This document shows, one piece after another, positions 13,077 through 24,844 of a DNA stretch of 64,000 nt. The notes under the pieces were generated by a model. The model was not told where the DNA came from. It did no database searches and saw only the letters and a program-made list of their open reading frames with translations. This stretch comes from Mesaphorura yosii. Its lineage: Eukaryota; Arthropoda; Collembola; Poduromorpha; Tullbergiidae. How positions within the stretch are numbered: position 1 is the first letter of the stretch; each line of letters starts with the position of its first letter. A program made the position numbers and the translations under genes. The stretch spans positions 62,001-126,000 of the forward strand of contig WIXG01000002.1 of assembly GCA_009869945.1 (NCBI GenBank). The letters are read 5' to 3'.

Positions 13077-15350
13077 ACGATCCATTCTTTCATTACGAGA
13101 CCGGATTCGGGATTGGAGAGAATCTCGTCGCCCTGCTGGCGGTTGGCGTAGTCACACACTCGCTGGCCTTATTCATGGAGACTGGCACCTACCGAGTACT
13201 TCAACTGTGGTGGAAACAGACTCGCATAGGAAGGATTTGTTGTTGCTGTTGCCCTCAAAAGAAGAAGAAAGTACTCGTCGTTGAAGAGGATCCTTTGACA
13301 GAAATGGATTTCGGAGCCGATCGTTCGGGTTCGGGTGAATCAGTTCGCGACGACGATGAGAAATATGAAATTATCATTTCGTAAGATTCACGCTACGAAA
13401 CGTTAGCTGTTACGTACCGATCATTTGGTCATGTCACAGGAACGTATTTCATCAATCGAAGGGAGACCGAGTCCTGCTTGACGTTCCAAAATTAAGGCTC
13501 CGAAAAAACGAATGCAATTGTTGTTTCGGGCTCGATGGTTCTAGCAAGTCACTGCTACTGCAAGTTGTGGCTGGTCTCATTACTCCTGACGTGGGTGATG
13601 TGAAAATTAACAAGAAGAGTTTGCGCAGAAACTACAGGAAGGTAAACTCTGGATTCAATAAAATTTTAACTTCAAGTTCAAGCAAGCTGATTCGCGTCTA
13701 CCTTAATTGCAGTACATCAAGCAAATCAGTTACGCTCCCGACCATCCAACATTGCTACCTGAACTAACTGGACGCGAAACACTTGCCTTATGCGCAGTAT
13801 TTAGCCAAATACCACCTGGAAAAATGCGAGAGGTTATTACGGCTTTATTAACGTGCGACTGAATTTGTTCAATGACCTGGAAAATCGGGTCGGAGATTAT
13901 TCCCCAGGAACTCTGAAGAAATTGATGATTGCAATTGCGATTATTAACAAACGAGAAATCCTCATTTGTGAGGAACCGTCGAAAGGTAACGTGAACTATG
14001 AGGCATTGGAATAATCAACAACTTTAGCCATCCATTGTCTTTGTTTCTAGACGTCGACCCTGAATCGAGATTACAAATTATCAACGCGCTTGCTGAACTG
14101 AAAAAACTTCATCCGTTCTAATTTCTACTTCAGAGTAAATCAATTCACGTTGACGTAATTACATGATACTTTTGCATTACTTCTATGATTTCGCGTTTTT
14201 ATTGACAGCATGGAACTTTGTGAGAAACTCGGCGATCGAATTGTTGTATATGGACAGACATGCGGTCGGATTCGATGCTACGGATCTCCAGTCTATTTGA
14301 AATCAACTTACTGTGAAAATAACATAATTACTGCGACCTTGATCCCAGATGCTCCATACACTTATGTAAGCCCAGTAAATTCTACCTAGAAAATGACAAC
14401 AAATGGATGCATAAACCATCATTGTAACCCTTCGTACGCAGTATCCTGGAAATCTCATTGAGCTTGGCTGGGACTACGACAAGGACGCCCCCTCGGAGAC
14501 AAGTTCTGGCCAGTCCGTATTCATGATGTCCATCTTCCCAACACCAGCACCGAAAACTCTGAAGCCTTCTGTGCAATCAGGGAAAGCGACCTTAAAGCCT
14601 GGCGCCAACGTCGTGGTCAAGGACAAAGTCAGATACCGTCCACGAACAGCGGAGACACAACCTCACGTTTCCATGGCGGAGGTACGCAACTTTCCCGGAA
14701 ACACTCCTGCCAGCGCTCTGAGCGCTAAGGATTACATTCGTTCAAAGTGTAATAACAAGCCTACAAGCTCGAAAGCCTCTATCTTTAGTGAACACAAGCA
14801 ACAACGCAGTTTTTCAATCTCCTGTCGAACAAAGTGAAGCCTGAGGCGAGGCCAAGGGAGTTTCCACGACTTTCAGATTCGAGGACATCCATTTTCAGCC
14901 ATCGGCCATCTGTCATGAGTCTTGCTCCGAAGATGTCCTTATTTTCCCTGTTCGGTCTTAAGGATAAGCCAAAGTGTGAGTATCACTCAAGCTCGTCCGA
15001 GACTTTCACTTCGAGAACCGTCATGGAGCATTGGCAAGTGGAACTCATTCCGATTATCAATTTCATCGAGTCGCAATTTCCAGGTGCGTAATTCCACACG
15101 ATGAAATGCGAAACACTGCAGACCAATAAAGTAGATCTTCGTTTTCCTTTCAGATGCAGAACTTATAAACATTTATCCGTGCGTTGTCCAATACCTTTTA
15201 CGAAGCGAAGTCAGGCTGTCCGACGTGTTCAAGAAAATGGCGATGGCCAAGGAGTACTTGGACTTGGAACATTTTCCCATTGGAAACATGAGTCTGGAAC
15301 AATTTTGCCTGCATTACATCGAAGGGCAGACATACGACGATGGACGCTAG
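13077..15350 (+). pseudogene. ABCA-family C-terminal half (last helix, NBD2, C-terminal domain) with frame breaks
   Basis: Recognisable segments: a last TMD2 helix (GFGIGENLVALLAVGVVTHS) and a Cys/Lys-rich linker. Then comes a second nucleotide-binding domain with a degenerate Walker A (GLDGSSKS), Q-loop region (ISYAPDHPTLLPELTGRE), weak signature (YSPGTLKK) and altered Walker B (ILICEEPSKG). The ABCA C-terminal domain follows (VQYLLRSEVRLSDVFKKM to the stop at 15350). Approximate exons: 13077-13380, 13440-13641, 13713-13985, 14051-14134, 14209-14365, 14442-15083, 15154-15350. The reading frame breaks near 13845, near 14110 (an A6 run) and near 14810 (a T5 run). A poorly conserved insert of about 200 residues separates NBD2 from the C-terminus. 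The upstream TMD2 is missing. Neighbouring genes have no such breaks, so decay is more likely than poor sequence, though indel errors are not excluded. Confidence 0.7.
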
Positions 15351-16496
15351 CTGTAACAGCATTGCGTTGAGAAAATCATGGCGCCGAGTCGCGTTGATGC
15401 AATAAGTGCGTATGCGTAGGCCAGTAAATGAACTGAATAAAAATTAATGAGTGTAATTATTGAAATGGGTTCAATTGCCAACGCAAAACAATGACGACGA
15501 AGGTTGACGCACAGGTTTCTGAGCTTTGCGTCTTTTACATCGACTTTACAATCAGACTGAACTCGCCATCTCTTTCCAACGGCCCTATATAGGCTGTTCC
15601 GTTGATTCTAGCTTGGCAGTGCAAAGAACGAAAACGGAAATCTCAAGAAGAATGAACCCTTTCTGCTCTGAACTCATTTTTTATGAAATTTTACAAGCAC
15701 GGCGGAGAAAGCAGAATAGCGCACCAGTATTTACAAGGAGTAAGAGCGCAAACACCAGTCAGCATGGAATAAGAACAGGGGCAAGGAATCGATATGGTTT
15801 TCGTGTGTGGGCATAATCGCGAAGTAAATGGCAAGGCATTGAAGGCAGCAGCAGCGCACACACGCAGTAGCAGTGGCAGGCAAGGCAAGAAAGTGAAAGT
15901 TCTTTGTAATTGCACTACTTTCTTTGAAATCGCATGCACGACGGTTACGGGCACGGGTACACGAACACGACACGAGTTCGTATGTTCGAACTACGGACGA
16001 ACGAACCGAACTACTTTCACTAGGCACTCTGTTCCTAGCAGAGCCCATACATTACAGAAAATACACAGGGCACAGCCGAGACAGGACACTGGCACTGGCA
16101 GTCTGGCAGCAATGCTCTCCAGACCCAGAACAAGAACACAGAAAGACGTAATGTGTGTATACATATTGTTTAATGGTCCCTCCCAATGATTTCTTTGAAC
16201 TACTTTACTGGAAACACAAAATTAACCGTCAACCGTGGAAATTATGTTTAACTGTGGCTTGGAGCCTGGTGGATTTTAATTTGACTGAGATTCACTTACT
16301 CTGAGTGTGAGTGTAGACCCTTTGTGCCGAGTTATAGATAAGGTGAAAGTGATGTTTGGCAAGAGTGTGGATGAATGTGAATATAGTCGATACTAAATAA
16401 TACTAATGACTGGCTGATTTGGTGTATGATTAGGAAGCTACTTAAGGTTTACAACTACAACGCTCAGCTGATCGCGACGCGCCTGGAAACCAGACC
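15351..16496. other. Intergenic and FRMD8 upstream region
   Basis: No gene is supported. The stretch 15830-16000 is rich in short CA/CG words (repeated GCA, CACG and CGAAC motifs), which open long frames in several registers, but these do not resemble proteins. The last few hundred bases are presumably FRMD8 leader and promoter. Confidence 0.5.
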
Positions 16497-18600
16497 ATGG
16501 ATGACCAACGACGTATCAGTAACATCATCTTGCTCCCGTCTCCGCAACGACAATCGAACAACAACAATAATCCTCCGTCATCTCCTTCCACATTGCTCGG
16601 CGCTTCTGGTGGCGGAGACGGAAGTGATGGCCAAAGTAGCAACCGACTGAGTTTGCCACCCAATGACGGGATCAGTGGGGCAGCTGGTGATGGCGAGGAT
16701 TCGTCTGGCGGATTCTTGCATCAGGAGGCCAATGTTCGACTCCATCACATTCCAAGAAAAACATCGGTGGAAACGCAGACAATGACTGATGATACGTACT
16801 ACCAAAGGAAAATTACCCCTCGTGTTCCAAAAAGTAAATCGTTTTCTGAATTTTGGCGTATCTAACATACATTCCAGATTTGATTCTAACTTTGCTTTGT
16901 GCTCATGCTTTCTAGGATGCACACTGGCAGTGTATTTAGCCACAGGCACAAGCGTTGTTGTCGAGCCTGATAAAGGTTGCACTGCGACTGCTAAAGATAT
17001 TCTGCAATCAATCGTTGAGAGTGAAGAATTAGCTTTACCACCGTACGCTGCCGATGTTTTCTCGCTATGGATGGCATCATCGTTTCTTGGTAAAGCACAA
17101 GCAATCTAGTCTAATGGTTCATGAATAGAAGTAGATTGCTCTATTACGTTTTGTAATTAATTGCAGAGGTACAATTAAAGCCGAACCAGCAGCCTTTGGG
17201 AGTTAGAAAGAATTGGAAGCGTCTATTACACAATTACAGCACAGCAACTCACTTGGAAGCGGGTAAATCAATTTTGACCAGCAATACTTAAACATTATGC
17301 ACTAACTCAAAACTTACAAATGGACCTCGGAATATGTTTTGACAGAATCAGATGACCCACGCATTTGTCTCAGGCGATCAGTTTATCTTACCAAGAGGGA
17401 GGAAATGAAAATTAAGGACGGAAAAATCTTAGAACTTTTATATGCCGAAGCACGCCACAACATTCTCAGTGGTCGATATCCATGCGAAGTGGATGACTAC
17501 TCAACGTTTGGAGCTCTTCAGGCTGGAATCGAAATGGGATCTTACAACCCCGACGTACACACTTTAGAGTTCTTCCGGTAAGTTCCGTTACAACTTCCAT
17601 TTCCTTGTAATTTTTACTAGAACACGATGGAATGCAATTTCTTTCAATCACAGTCAACACCAACGGCAATTCCTCTCTGAACACGTTTGTGAACCAGCCT
17701 GGATTCCTTCGTTTATACTTGACCGGAAACAAAATTCTCCAGCGTACTTGCTATTTGAGAATTTTCGAAAGATACCGTCGACAACCCCGTCTAGGAAATT
17801 AGTTCGAAAATATCTTGAGCTGTGCTGGGCGCTACCTTATTACGGGTTAGTTTATGCCACCATCTTTTCAACTCAGGAGCCAAGAACCAGGATTTTTGTT
17901 TTTGCAGGAGTGCTATGTTTCATGGTCAAGTGGAGAGCCCTGCCAGAGGGCTTTGGTCATTCCTGGACCATCCAGACAACTTTGTTTTGGTGGCTGTAAA
18001 TTGCCATAGCCTTCATATTATAGACTACTACAGAAACGTAAGTACAACTTCACTCAAATTTGCACTCCCGTGCCGTGATGGAGATTGCACTGTGCTATCT
18101 TACCGTCCGTAGAGAGTTTTGGTTGGAGCAAGATTCGACGCTTTTAAAGTTGAGTTGGGTTGGCCAGCTCACGAGAACAATCCAAATTGTTTCCCATGCC
18201 TTTTTCTTCAATTTACGGAATCGGATGGCAGAACGAGTAAACTTCTTCAAATATTCTCTAAGCAAGCACCCATGATGGATTCCCTGATTACACGGTTTCA
18301 TCGAGGACGAAGTCGAAATGATTATGAAAGTATCGATGAAGTCGACATGGCGGCTGAGTCTTCAGATATTGACGCAGGTAAGAATGAGCTATGAGCTTAT
18401 ATACGTTGGAAAGTGGAGACAGAAAGGTGGAAAGAATACATTCTTCTGTTACAGATTTCTTGGATTCTCTTCATACCGTCGTGCGGGCTGGAGACGAAAC
18501 TTCCTGTCTCAGCAATAAGTTGGGGCAGCTGTCGCTGGCAACATTTGACGAGAACGGAGTTTGTGTAGGGCAGAGTGGATCGTGGGCTTTCGCCAAATGA
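16497..18600 (+). CDS. FRMD8: FERM domain-containing protein 8 (FRMD8/Bili/iTAP) orthologue
   Basis: Eight exons (16497-16833, 16916-17089, 17167-17262, 17346-17577, 17654-17845, 17908-18037, 18113-18377, 18455-18600) encode 523 residues. After a Ser/Asn/Gly-rich tail of about 110 residues comes a FERM module: ubiquitin-like F1 (TLAVYLATGTSVVVEP), then EVQLKPNQQP. F2 contains ILELLYAEARHNILSGRYPC, YGSAMFHGQVESPARG marks the F2/F3 transition, and F3 contains HIIDYYRN and KLLQIFSKQ. These match the FRMD8 pattern closely. FRMD8 binds iRhom pseudoproteases and stabilises the iRhom-ADAM17 sheddase; the fly homologue Bili damps Wnt signalling (known for the family). It would be peripheral on the inner face of membranes. 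It converges on p31comet. Confidence 0.92.
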
Positions 18601-19187
18601 TATTTGATCTCGACTTAGAGTTACTCCAGGCTAGAAAATAGGAGAGCTATCTTGGCAGATTATCTTAATACGAGCGCAATTTGTTTCGGATAAGATTTAG
18701 ACCCTCGTCTAACGCGTAAGGCCGCTAACTGTTGATATACTTGGTAATTATAATTATTAGGTTAGATTTTGAGACTGATTTTGCTTAATGTTTGAAATGA
18801 ATAGTTGTCTCTTCTCTTGTTCTCAACTTCTTTTAAAGCTCAGAATCTTAAGTGTGGCCGGTTAATTCCTAAGTAGCTTCCTTTTGTGATCTCTGCACGC
18901 TGATACTTCGGTTAGCTCTTGATTTATTAACCGTTGCATTGACTGTTTACGCTTCCTCTTACTTAATTAGGTAAAAAATGAGATCGAACGTTCGTACCAT
19001 ATACGTACTAATTAAGTGCATGCAAATTGTAAGTTACAGAAATCAGCGCATAACAGATTTCGTATTTCGTAAAAGGCGAGCGAGTGTCGAGTCGAATGTA
19101 CATATATTTGTAACAATTGTTAAGCGTTGCGTTGAACGAGCAACTTGTAAATAGTAAGCAAATAGGAGTATACGCATAAACCTTCAA
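18601..19187. other. Shared 3' region between convergent FRMD8 and MAD2L1BP genes
   Basis: AT-rich with no coding signal. A plus-strand AATAAA at 19258-19263, if used by FRMD8, would make its transcript run about 75 nt into the antisense of the MAD2L1BP last exon. Confidence 0.45.
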
Positions 19188-20388
19188 CTAATTCTTTCTC
19201 CACTGAATTCCTCTGAACTGAACAGGAATTTGATAACAGGAAAGTGAGGTTTTGTTGAATAAATCAAATTCAAACACGTCCGATGTCATGTCATCATTAC
19301 TTCGTTCCAAGTTAACATGGAGAATGGGTTTGAAAGGGCATCCGGTCTTCTGGCTGATGGCTTCACTTCCAGGAATTACAAAATCATTCACCAAAATCAG
19401 ATCAGCGCAGGTTCGCTCTGTTTCGGGAATTGGAGTTTTTGTCAAAATGCACAAATGAGTATTTGTGTTTTGTAGAGGCTTCGATGTAAATTCCGGGAAC
19501 GCCGGTGACATTATTATGTTCCTGCAGAATTACGCAATTTATAAAACTCAAGTCGTCCATTAAGATTTTTGTTGTGCGTTGGTTTGTACTTACTTGAAGA
19601 TTTTCCTAATGGCCGCTGGTGTTGATCCTGAGCCCTGACTCTGACCAGGTTCAAGCCACTCCAATTCCCCTGCAATGTTAGTCTGCGCTTGACACTTGAT
19701 TACATCCGTGTTGAATTGAAACAAAATTGTCTCTCTTGGATTCCGGGTACTCTGGCCGAACATGAGCACGAATGCGACGAGATTCTCTGCTTGGACGGTG
19801 AGCACCGATCGCAATATCTACAAAACGTAATGTTACCCAGACAGTCGAATAAGGTTAATGTTTGAGTTTAAGCTGATCGACTTACTCCAAACACTTTAGC
19901 CCAGCATTCACATATCCTCTCTTCATCTTGGAGGTGTTTCCGGATCTTATTTGAGAGCAGCTTCTGCTTCAGCTTGGCTTCTCTTCGTTTCCTCTGTGGT
20001 TCAAAGTTAACAGGTTTGATTACAGTCTTATTGGACTGAAGTGCAATTTTGATATACAAACCAGGTAAAGAATTCTGTCTTTACAGCTGTGGCTGTCCGA
20101 AATTTCGTCATCTTGTACGTAAACCGCGTCAGTATGAGACCCTGACGATAGGCGTTGGTTTCTCTCATCTCCTACAGGAACCGTTCTACCGGAGCTAGAG
20201 ATCTGATCGAATGGCACAGGAATTTGGTTGCGCTGGAATAGGAAGAATTTGACAGCGGTCGTAATAAAATTCACAAGTTCACCAGCGTGTCCATTCTGGC
20301 TGGCCGCCTGGAGCGGTGAATCCAGGCTTATGTTGACGGAGTGATATGGAAAATTCTTGGTGCGGTGGAAAAGTGATATCGAATCCAT
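19188..20388 (-). CDS. MAD2L1BP: p31comet / MAD2L1-binding protein
   Basis: Four exons (20388-20062, 19993-19886, 19817-19594, 19521-19188) give 330 residues, against about 270 in human. The match to p31comet runs the whole length. FLFQRNQIPVPFDQI corresponds to the MYQRQQLPLPYEQL helix. Next come a charged helix (RKRREAKLKQKLL), ILRSVLTVQAENLVAF (a central beta strand), RKIFKNIIM, and the C-terminal strand CYQIPVQFRGIQW, which matches the safety-belt-like end. p31comet has a HORMA-like fold. It grips closed MAD2 and delivers it to the AAA+ ATPase TRIP13, silencing the spindle checkpoint. The first donor (CTG|GTTTGT) is weak, so that junction is less sure. The start is the first ATG in frame. 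TRIP13 lies 11.5 kb away. Confidence 0.85.
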
Positions 20389-20621
20389 TTCCAGGCGCGA
20401 GACACGTGAGACAGACACCAAAGGCACTAAAGAATTCAGCAAGTGAAACAGTGAAAGTTGACACACAAAGCTTGAGACACGCGACGGGATGCTCCCGCTT
20501 CTGTGCTAAATTTGCGCGAATTATCGAGTCTGCTACCATTTGAAGTTAGGGTTTGATACGAAGTGCTTTAGTTTCATCAATTTGGAGGTGCGGCGGCCCG
20601 ACGAGCCGAGCCGGCCACAGA
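20389..20621. promoter_or_regulatory. Bidirectional promoter between MAD2L1BP and RBFA
   Basis: The two start codons are head to head, 233 nt apart, with no TATA box evident on either side. Both leaders and both promoters must fit in this gap. Confidence 0.6.
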
Positions 20622-22098
20622 ATGTTTTCCTTAAGTGGTGAACTGATAAAGCCATCAATTTTGCTCTTGCCTTGTAGTTTTCTAAGAAATCTTCAACTAA
20701 CGCTAAAAAGGAGTTACGCGCTTAGAGATACAACTACGCGAGAATCGCGGATGTTGAAGAAACTAATGACTGGATCCAACAAAAAGTAAGATCTCCGATC
20801 TCAGGAATTGAGAAGTGAGTTAAGCTAATTCTTAGTCACGTGTTGTTGAACAGGAAGAAGTGGCACGCCTTTGACCAGCCGCATTCAAAAACACTGCAAG
20901 AAATCAATTTTTTCGCTGCCTCCAACAAGATCGTTGTCAAACCACCCGACTTACCCAAAATTGTCACCGGCGAAGCACCAGAGACTGTAAGGGTGCCTTC
21001 CGCACGAGTTACGCGACGCGTTGGTGTTCTAAACACAGTATTCCTGAACCACATTACCAGCATTCTCGCCGCCGGGGACCTGAAGGGCTCAGAGGATGTT
21101 GTGGGAATGGGGCTAGAAATATCCGACGTGCACGTAATGCCGGATTTTAAATTAGTAAACGTATATTGGTTCACTACTGGATCACCTGAGAAAGAAGCCT
21201 ACCTGGAAGAGGTTCTCCAGACCCTGGGACCTAGGCTGAGGCATGCTTTAATAACTCTCCGGGTGATGGGCATCGTTCCACCAATTCAGTTTGTGAAAGA
21301 CAAGAAGCAAGCTCAACTGATGCAAGTGGAGAAACTATTTGAGATTGCTGATTATGGAGAGAACTTTGTTCCAACTAAGGGAGCTAATTTGTTCCGTCCG
21401 GCTCCAAATGCTTGCGAAATATCAGACGAACTTAGGACAAAAATCGAAGAAGTTGAAGTTGGAAATACCGACTCTAGTCAAAAAGAAGGGATGCTGGACC
21501 AGCTTGAATCAGAATCGGAAAGTTTGCCAGCGTCTCCACCCACAGCTTCAGCGCTGTCGCCGGAATTTATGAGACAAGACATTTTTGGGTTGAGAAGGGA
21601 TCGAATTATGGAACATGTAAGTAAAGTAACGCTATATAAAGAAATGCTTTCTTTGGCCATCGAGATATTTATAAATCACGTAATTACGTCACGCCACGCC
21701 TATGGTTTACTCCCTAGATTACGGACTTGATGTTGAAACGAAAGCAGAGGCAAACTCAGCAATCACAATCAAATGAAGCATCGAGTGACTCGTTTAGCCC
21801 CGAGCAAATCGCAATTGATGTACGAAATCAAAATGCGAGAACTGAACTATTCGTCAAATACCTGAGACTTAAGCAAATTGAAAACGCCAAGGCGGATAAA
21901 CTCGAGAGTACAGAAGCATATGAGAGGAAATTTTACAATTCATTGCGGTCAGAAAGAGCTGTCCACGAAATGGAGAAGTACGCGGCGGAAGCGGAGCATC
22001 GCCTGTACAAAGATGGTGCCAAAGAAATTGAAATTGAAGACGACTACTGGTCGGAGCCGGAGATGGAGGATGATGACAAAGACACTCGTTATCGTTAG
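20622..22098 (+). CDS. RBFA: Mitochondrial ribosome-binding factor A
   Basis: Three exons (20622-20785, 20854-21616, 21718-22098) encode 435 residues. The N-terminus (MFSLSGELIKPSILLLPCSF, then RNLQLTLKRSYALRD) is Arg/Leu/Ser-rich and free of acidic residues until after residue 30 apart from one Glu, as in a mitochondrial targeting peptide. The RBFA KH-like domain spans roughly residues 105-205: RVTRRVGVLNTVFLNHITSI, LEISDVHVMPDF, VNVYWFTTGSPEKE, and LGPRLRHALI. RBFA binds the small mitoribosomal subunit rRNA near helices 44-45 and helps its maturation. The last 200 residues are charged, with an acidic end (EIEIEDDYWSEPEMEDDD); such extensions are usual in animal RBFA. The ATG at 20622 is the first one in frame; the frame stays open upstream of it without another ATG. 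Confidence 0.88.
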
Positions 22099-22111
22099 AT
22101 AATGCGTGATT

Positions 22112-22117
22112 TATTCA
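22112..22117 (-). terminator. Poly(A) signal of APRT
   Basis: AATAAA on the minus strand, 171 nt past the APRT stop and only 14 nt after the RBFA stop. ATTAAA at 22151-22156 on the plus strand is the likely RBFA signal. The two 3' ends therefore overlap in antisense. Confidence 0.55.
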
Positions 22118-22287
22118 ATAATTACTTAGATATAACCGACAAAGACGAAAATTAAAGGAATGCGTTAAACTGTACCTACCTAACAAATTATTGTTTACGA
22201 TTAGTTTTCAGTGAGGACGCCCTACTCAAGGTGATCGAATTTCTTGATTTCGTTTGGGACAATGCAATGATATGACATCAGATCAAA

Positions 22288-22960
22288 TTAAAATTCCATC
22301 AAAGTATAAATCCTGTTACTGGGAATTGGCAGCTTGTCTCGACCTTTCAAGTCCACAAGTTCCATAATCACCAGGCACGAATGCACGACTGCGTTGGTGC
22401 TTTCAATCAACTTACATGCAGCGCCGAGGGATCCTGTTGACGGACACGTTTATCAGAAAAGTGCATCATTAAGAATTTCGATTGAATTTCATGCGTACCT
22501 CCCGTCGCAAGCAAATCATCCACAAGTAGCACGCTTTCTCCAGGCTTCAAACTGTCCTTTTGCATCTCTAAGGTGTCGGTTCCATACTCAAGTTTATATT
22601 CCACACTCACGAGCTCGCCTGGCAACTTTCCCTTCTTCCGAATAGGGACAAAGGGCACCTCCAATTCAGTTGACAATAATGTGCCGAACAAGAAACCCCG
22701 TGCATCAAGGGCGGCAATGGCGTCCACCTTCCCAATTTTTGTCTCAACATACTCAAACAGCACCTCCTTCAGCAGTTTGGACGCTTGGACATCTCGGAGC
22801 AACCCAAATATGTCCCTGGAGAGCAAGAGCACGTATTATCTCCACGTTATTTCTTGATTCCTGCGTACAGGTTTGGATTTTACCAGAACATAATCCCCGG
22901 TTTTGGGAAATCGGTGTATGATTTCACGCAACCTTTCAGCTTCAGCAACTTTGCGTCCAT
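22288..22960 (-). CDS. APRT: Adenine phosphoribosyltransferase
   Basis: Three exons (22960-22884, 22815-22499, 22433-22288) give 179 residues, the normal size for the family. The enzyme makes AMP from adenine and PRPP in the cytosol, the adenine branch of purine salvage. Visible motifs: YTDFPKPGIMFWDI near the N-terminus, AALDARGFLFG (the adenine pocket region), PFVPIRKKGKLPGELVSVEY (the flexible catalytic loop with its Glu), and the PRPP-binding signature VLLVDDLLATGG around residues 121-133. An intron splits the last Gly of that signature. The C-terminal part ends LVDLKGRDKLPIP and a short tail. All catalytic elements are present. It converges on RBFA. Confidence 0.95.
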
Positions 22961-23733
22961 TTTGATTACTGTTAGCGGTCAATAATTATTGAAGTCTGCT
23001 GATGACAATCGTCTCAACCTTGAATCCAACCGTTCAATTCACGTTTGCACCACACCTTTAAAAGACTAAATTCATCACGTATTTAATATCTGTAATCTGA
23101 AATCTGTCCTTTCAGCATCGTTCTCATCATATCGATCATGTCGTTGCATGTGTGCGTACACACTGTATATCATGTCATGATTTACTACGTACCTTTGGTT
23201 GTCCGTCCGCGTTGAATGAAGACCATATTAATTGTCCAAGAAGCTTAACTTTAGGCTTGCCTGAAACACGGAACAATCCCACCTTCCAGCTAATCTATAA
23301 TCCAGTTATCCTGCTAAACAAAACAGTTGAGGGCCGAGGTGCTTACAACATTTGCACTCACTTACTCACGTGCTACTGACTTTCGTAAGCGAAGGCGGTC
23401 AAGTTTTGGAGGCACGAGTGAAACTGCGAATGGTCGCTGGCACATCAAATCTCGAAGAATTCACTCATGGCCATATTTAGCAATCTGGGCTGGGGCTTTT
23501 CGATATCGAATACCATTAGACGTCCATCCATGCTGTGAGAAACGCCACCAACAGGTAGGGCTTGTTTTTGCCGTTGTGATAATTCTTTCCAACAGTGGAC
23601 TTGGAGTATGGTATCTTCTCAGCAGTTCTAACTTCTAAATTAGGTAAGGACCGCTGATTGCGTGGCGGCGGAAGCGTATACCTGGACCAGTCATTATCCC
23701 ATCTATGTAGAAAACGCAGAATAGAGAATCTTG
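22961..23733. other. Intergenic region between APRT and the RMP24-like gene
   Basis: It should hold the two divergent promoters. Open frames at 23152-23379 and 23327-23638 have neither family resemblance nor consistent splice signals. I see no supported gene. Confidence 0.5.
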
Positions 23734-24549
23734 ATGTCTTCTCCGAGCAAAAGCAAGAACACCTGTTTCGCGTGCAACGAGGACCTCCTTGTAACTGGAA
23801 ACTATCACCTAAAGATCTTGCCCCAGAAGCGGATACCAGCCAAAGTTCAGCGATTAATGCGGAAGAAAATCGTGACAGGAATTGAGGATGAAACTTATGT
23901 GAAATACAAGCAAAGTCGATTCAAGAAATATTTTAAGGATATCAAACCTCAGTCGCTGACATCGAACATTATGGTGAGCATAACATCTGAATTAGTAAAG
24001 ATATCTGGCTGGTCTTTACATGAACTGTGGCCATTTTAGGAAATTGTCTGTGGAGTTTGCAAGAGTGTATCCAAAATATTTATGCGGAAGGCAGAGAAGC
24101 AATTTGCCCTGGATTCAAGTAAAGTCACCACACCCGCTTCATCTAAATCTGCAGCGAACACGCCAAAGACATTGACTAAGAGCCAAAAGAAGCGGCAACG
24201 ACGAAGCAAGACACCTAGAGACTTGAACGCTGGATTAATCATCCCCGAATCGATGAAGGCATTAAGTGACGAACCTAAGTTGAAGAGAGCCCGGCTGCAA
24301 GGTGAAGGGAAGTCTGCTAGCTCACGCGCCTTCGGAGAGCCGAAACCATCCAGTTCGACTTCAATCGAAGCCCTTGGCCACCAGGGCAAGGACACCAAGA
24401 TCAATAAACCCAAGCAGAAGAGTTTGAATGCGATGGAGGAGGCTCAGAAGCAGAAGCAAGTTAATGCGTTAAGGAAAACTTTGTTTAAGGTTAAACAGAA
24501 GTTCGATAACTCCGACTCATCCAAATCTTTGCAGGACTTCCTTAGCTAG
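23734..24549 (+). CDS. C18orf21/RMP24-like protein (putative RNase MRP subunit)
   Basis: Two exons (23734-23973, 24040-24549) encode 249 residues. Residues 10-110 resemble human C18orf21. CFACNEDLLVTGNYHLKILP matches the first CxxC with its trailing basic strand, IPAKVQRLMRKKI is the basic helix, and EIVCGVCKSVSK gives the second CxxC. The two CxxC pairs would form one zinc ribbon. The remainder is Lys/Ser-rich and disordered, ending in QDFLS, similar to the human FRNFLSSL end. C18orf21 has been reported as RMP24, a subunit of RNase MRP, which cleaves pre-rRNA in the nucleolus (known, recent). Assignment by function is an inference from this resemblance. Double AATAAA at 24690-24700. Confidence 0.75.
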
Positions 24550-24689
24550 CATAATCTGTCTACTGTATAAATTAAGGTTTAAATCTTGAGCAAGGCAATC
24601 CAATGCCAGTGCTTTCGTTGAGTGACCGATGAGAGAATTAGCCATAAACCATAATGTCGTCGTAATTTTATGGCTAAGTTCGCGTAAGA

Positions 24690-24700
24690 AATAAAATAAA
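24690..24700 (+). terminator. Poly(A) signal of the RMP24-like gene
   Basis: Two overlapping AATAAA hexamers about 140 nt past the stop. Confidence 0.6.
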
Positions 24701-24844
24701 GTGTTAGGAAGCCTCGCAGACTGACGTTAAGTTGCCTCTCAAGGACACAGTCATTACAAGAAGTATCACTCTAAACTAAGAAGATTATATAAAGAGCTTT
24801 TTTATGTACATTACATTACTGGACTAAACGTGAAATAATGTAAA

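Noticed and set aside
15794-16189. Open frame rich in Arg, Thr and His before FRMD8
   Set aside because: Comes from CA/CG-rich simple sequence that is open in several registers.
23152-23638. Small gene between APRT and the RMP24-like gene
   Set aside because: Two overlapping frames with no resemblance to each other or to known proteins and no coherent splice sites.
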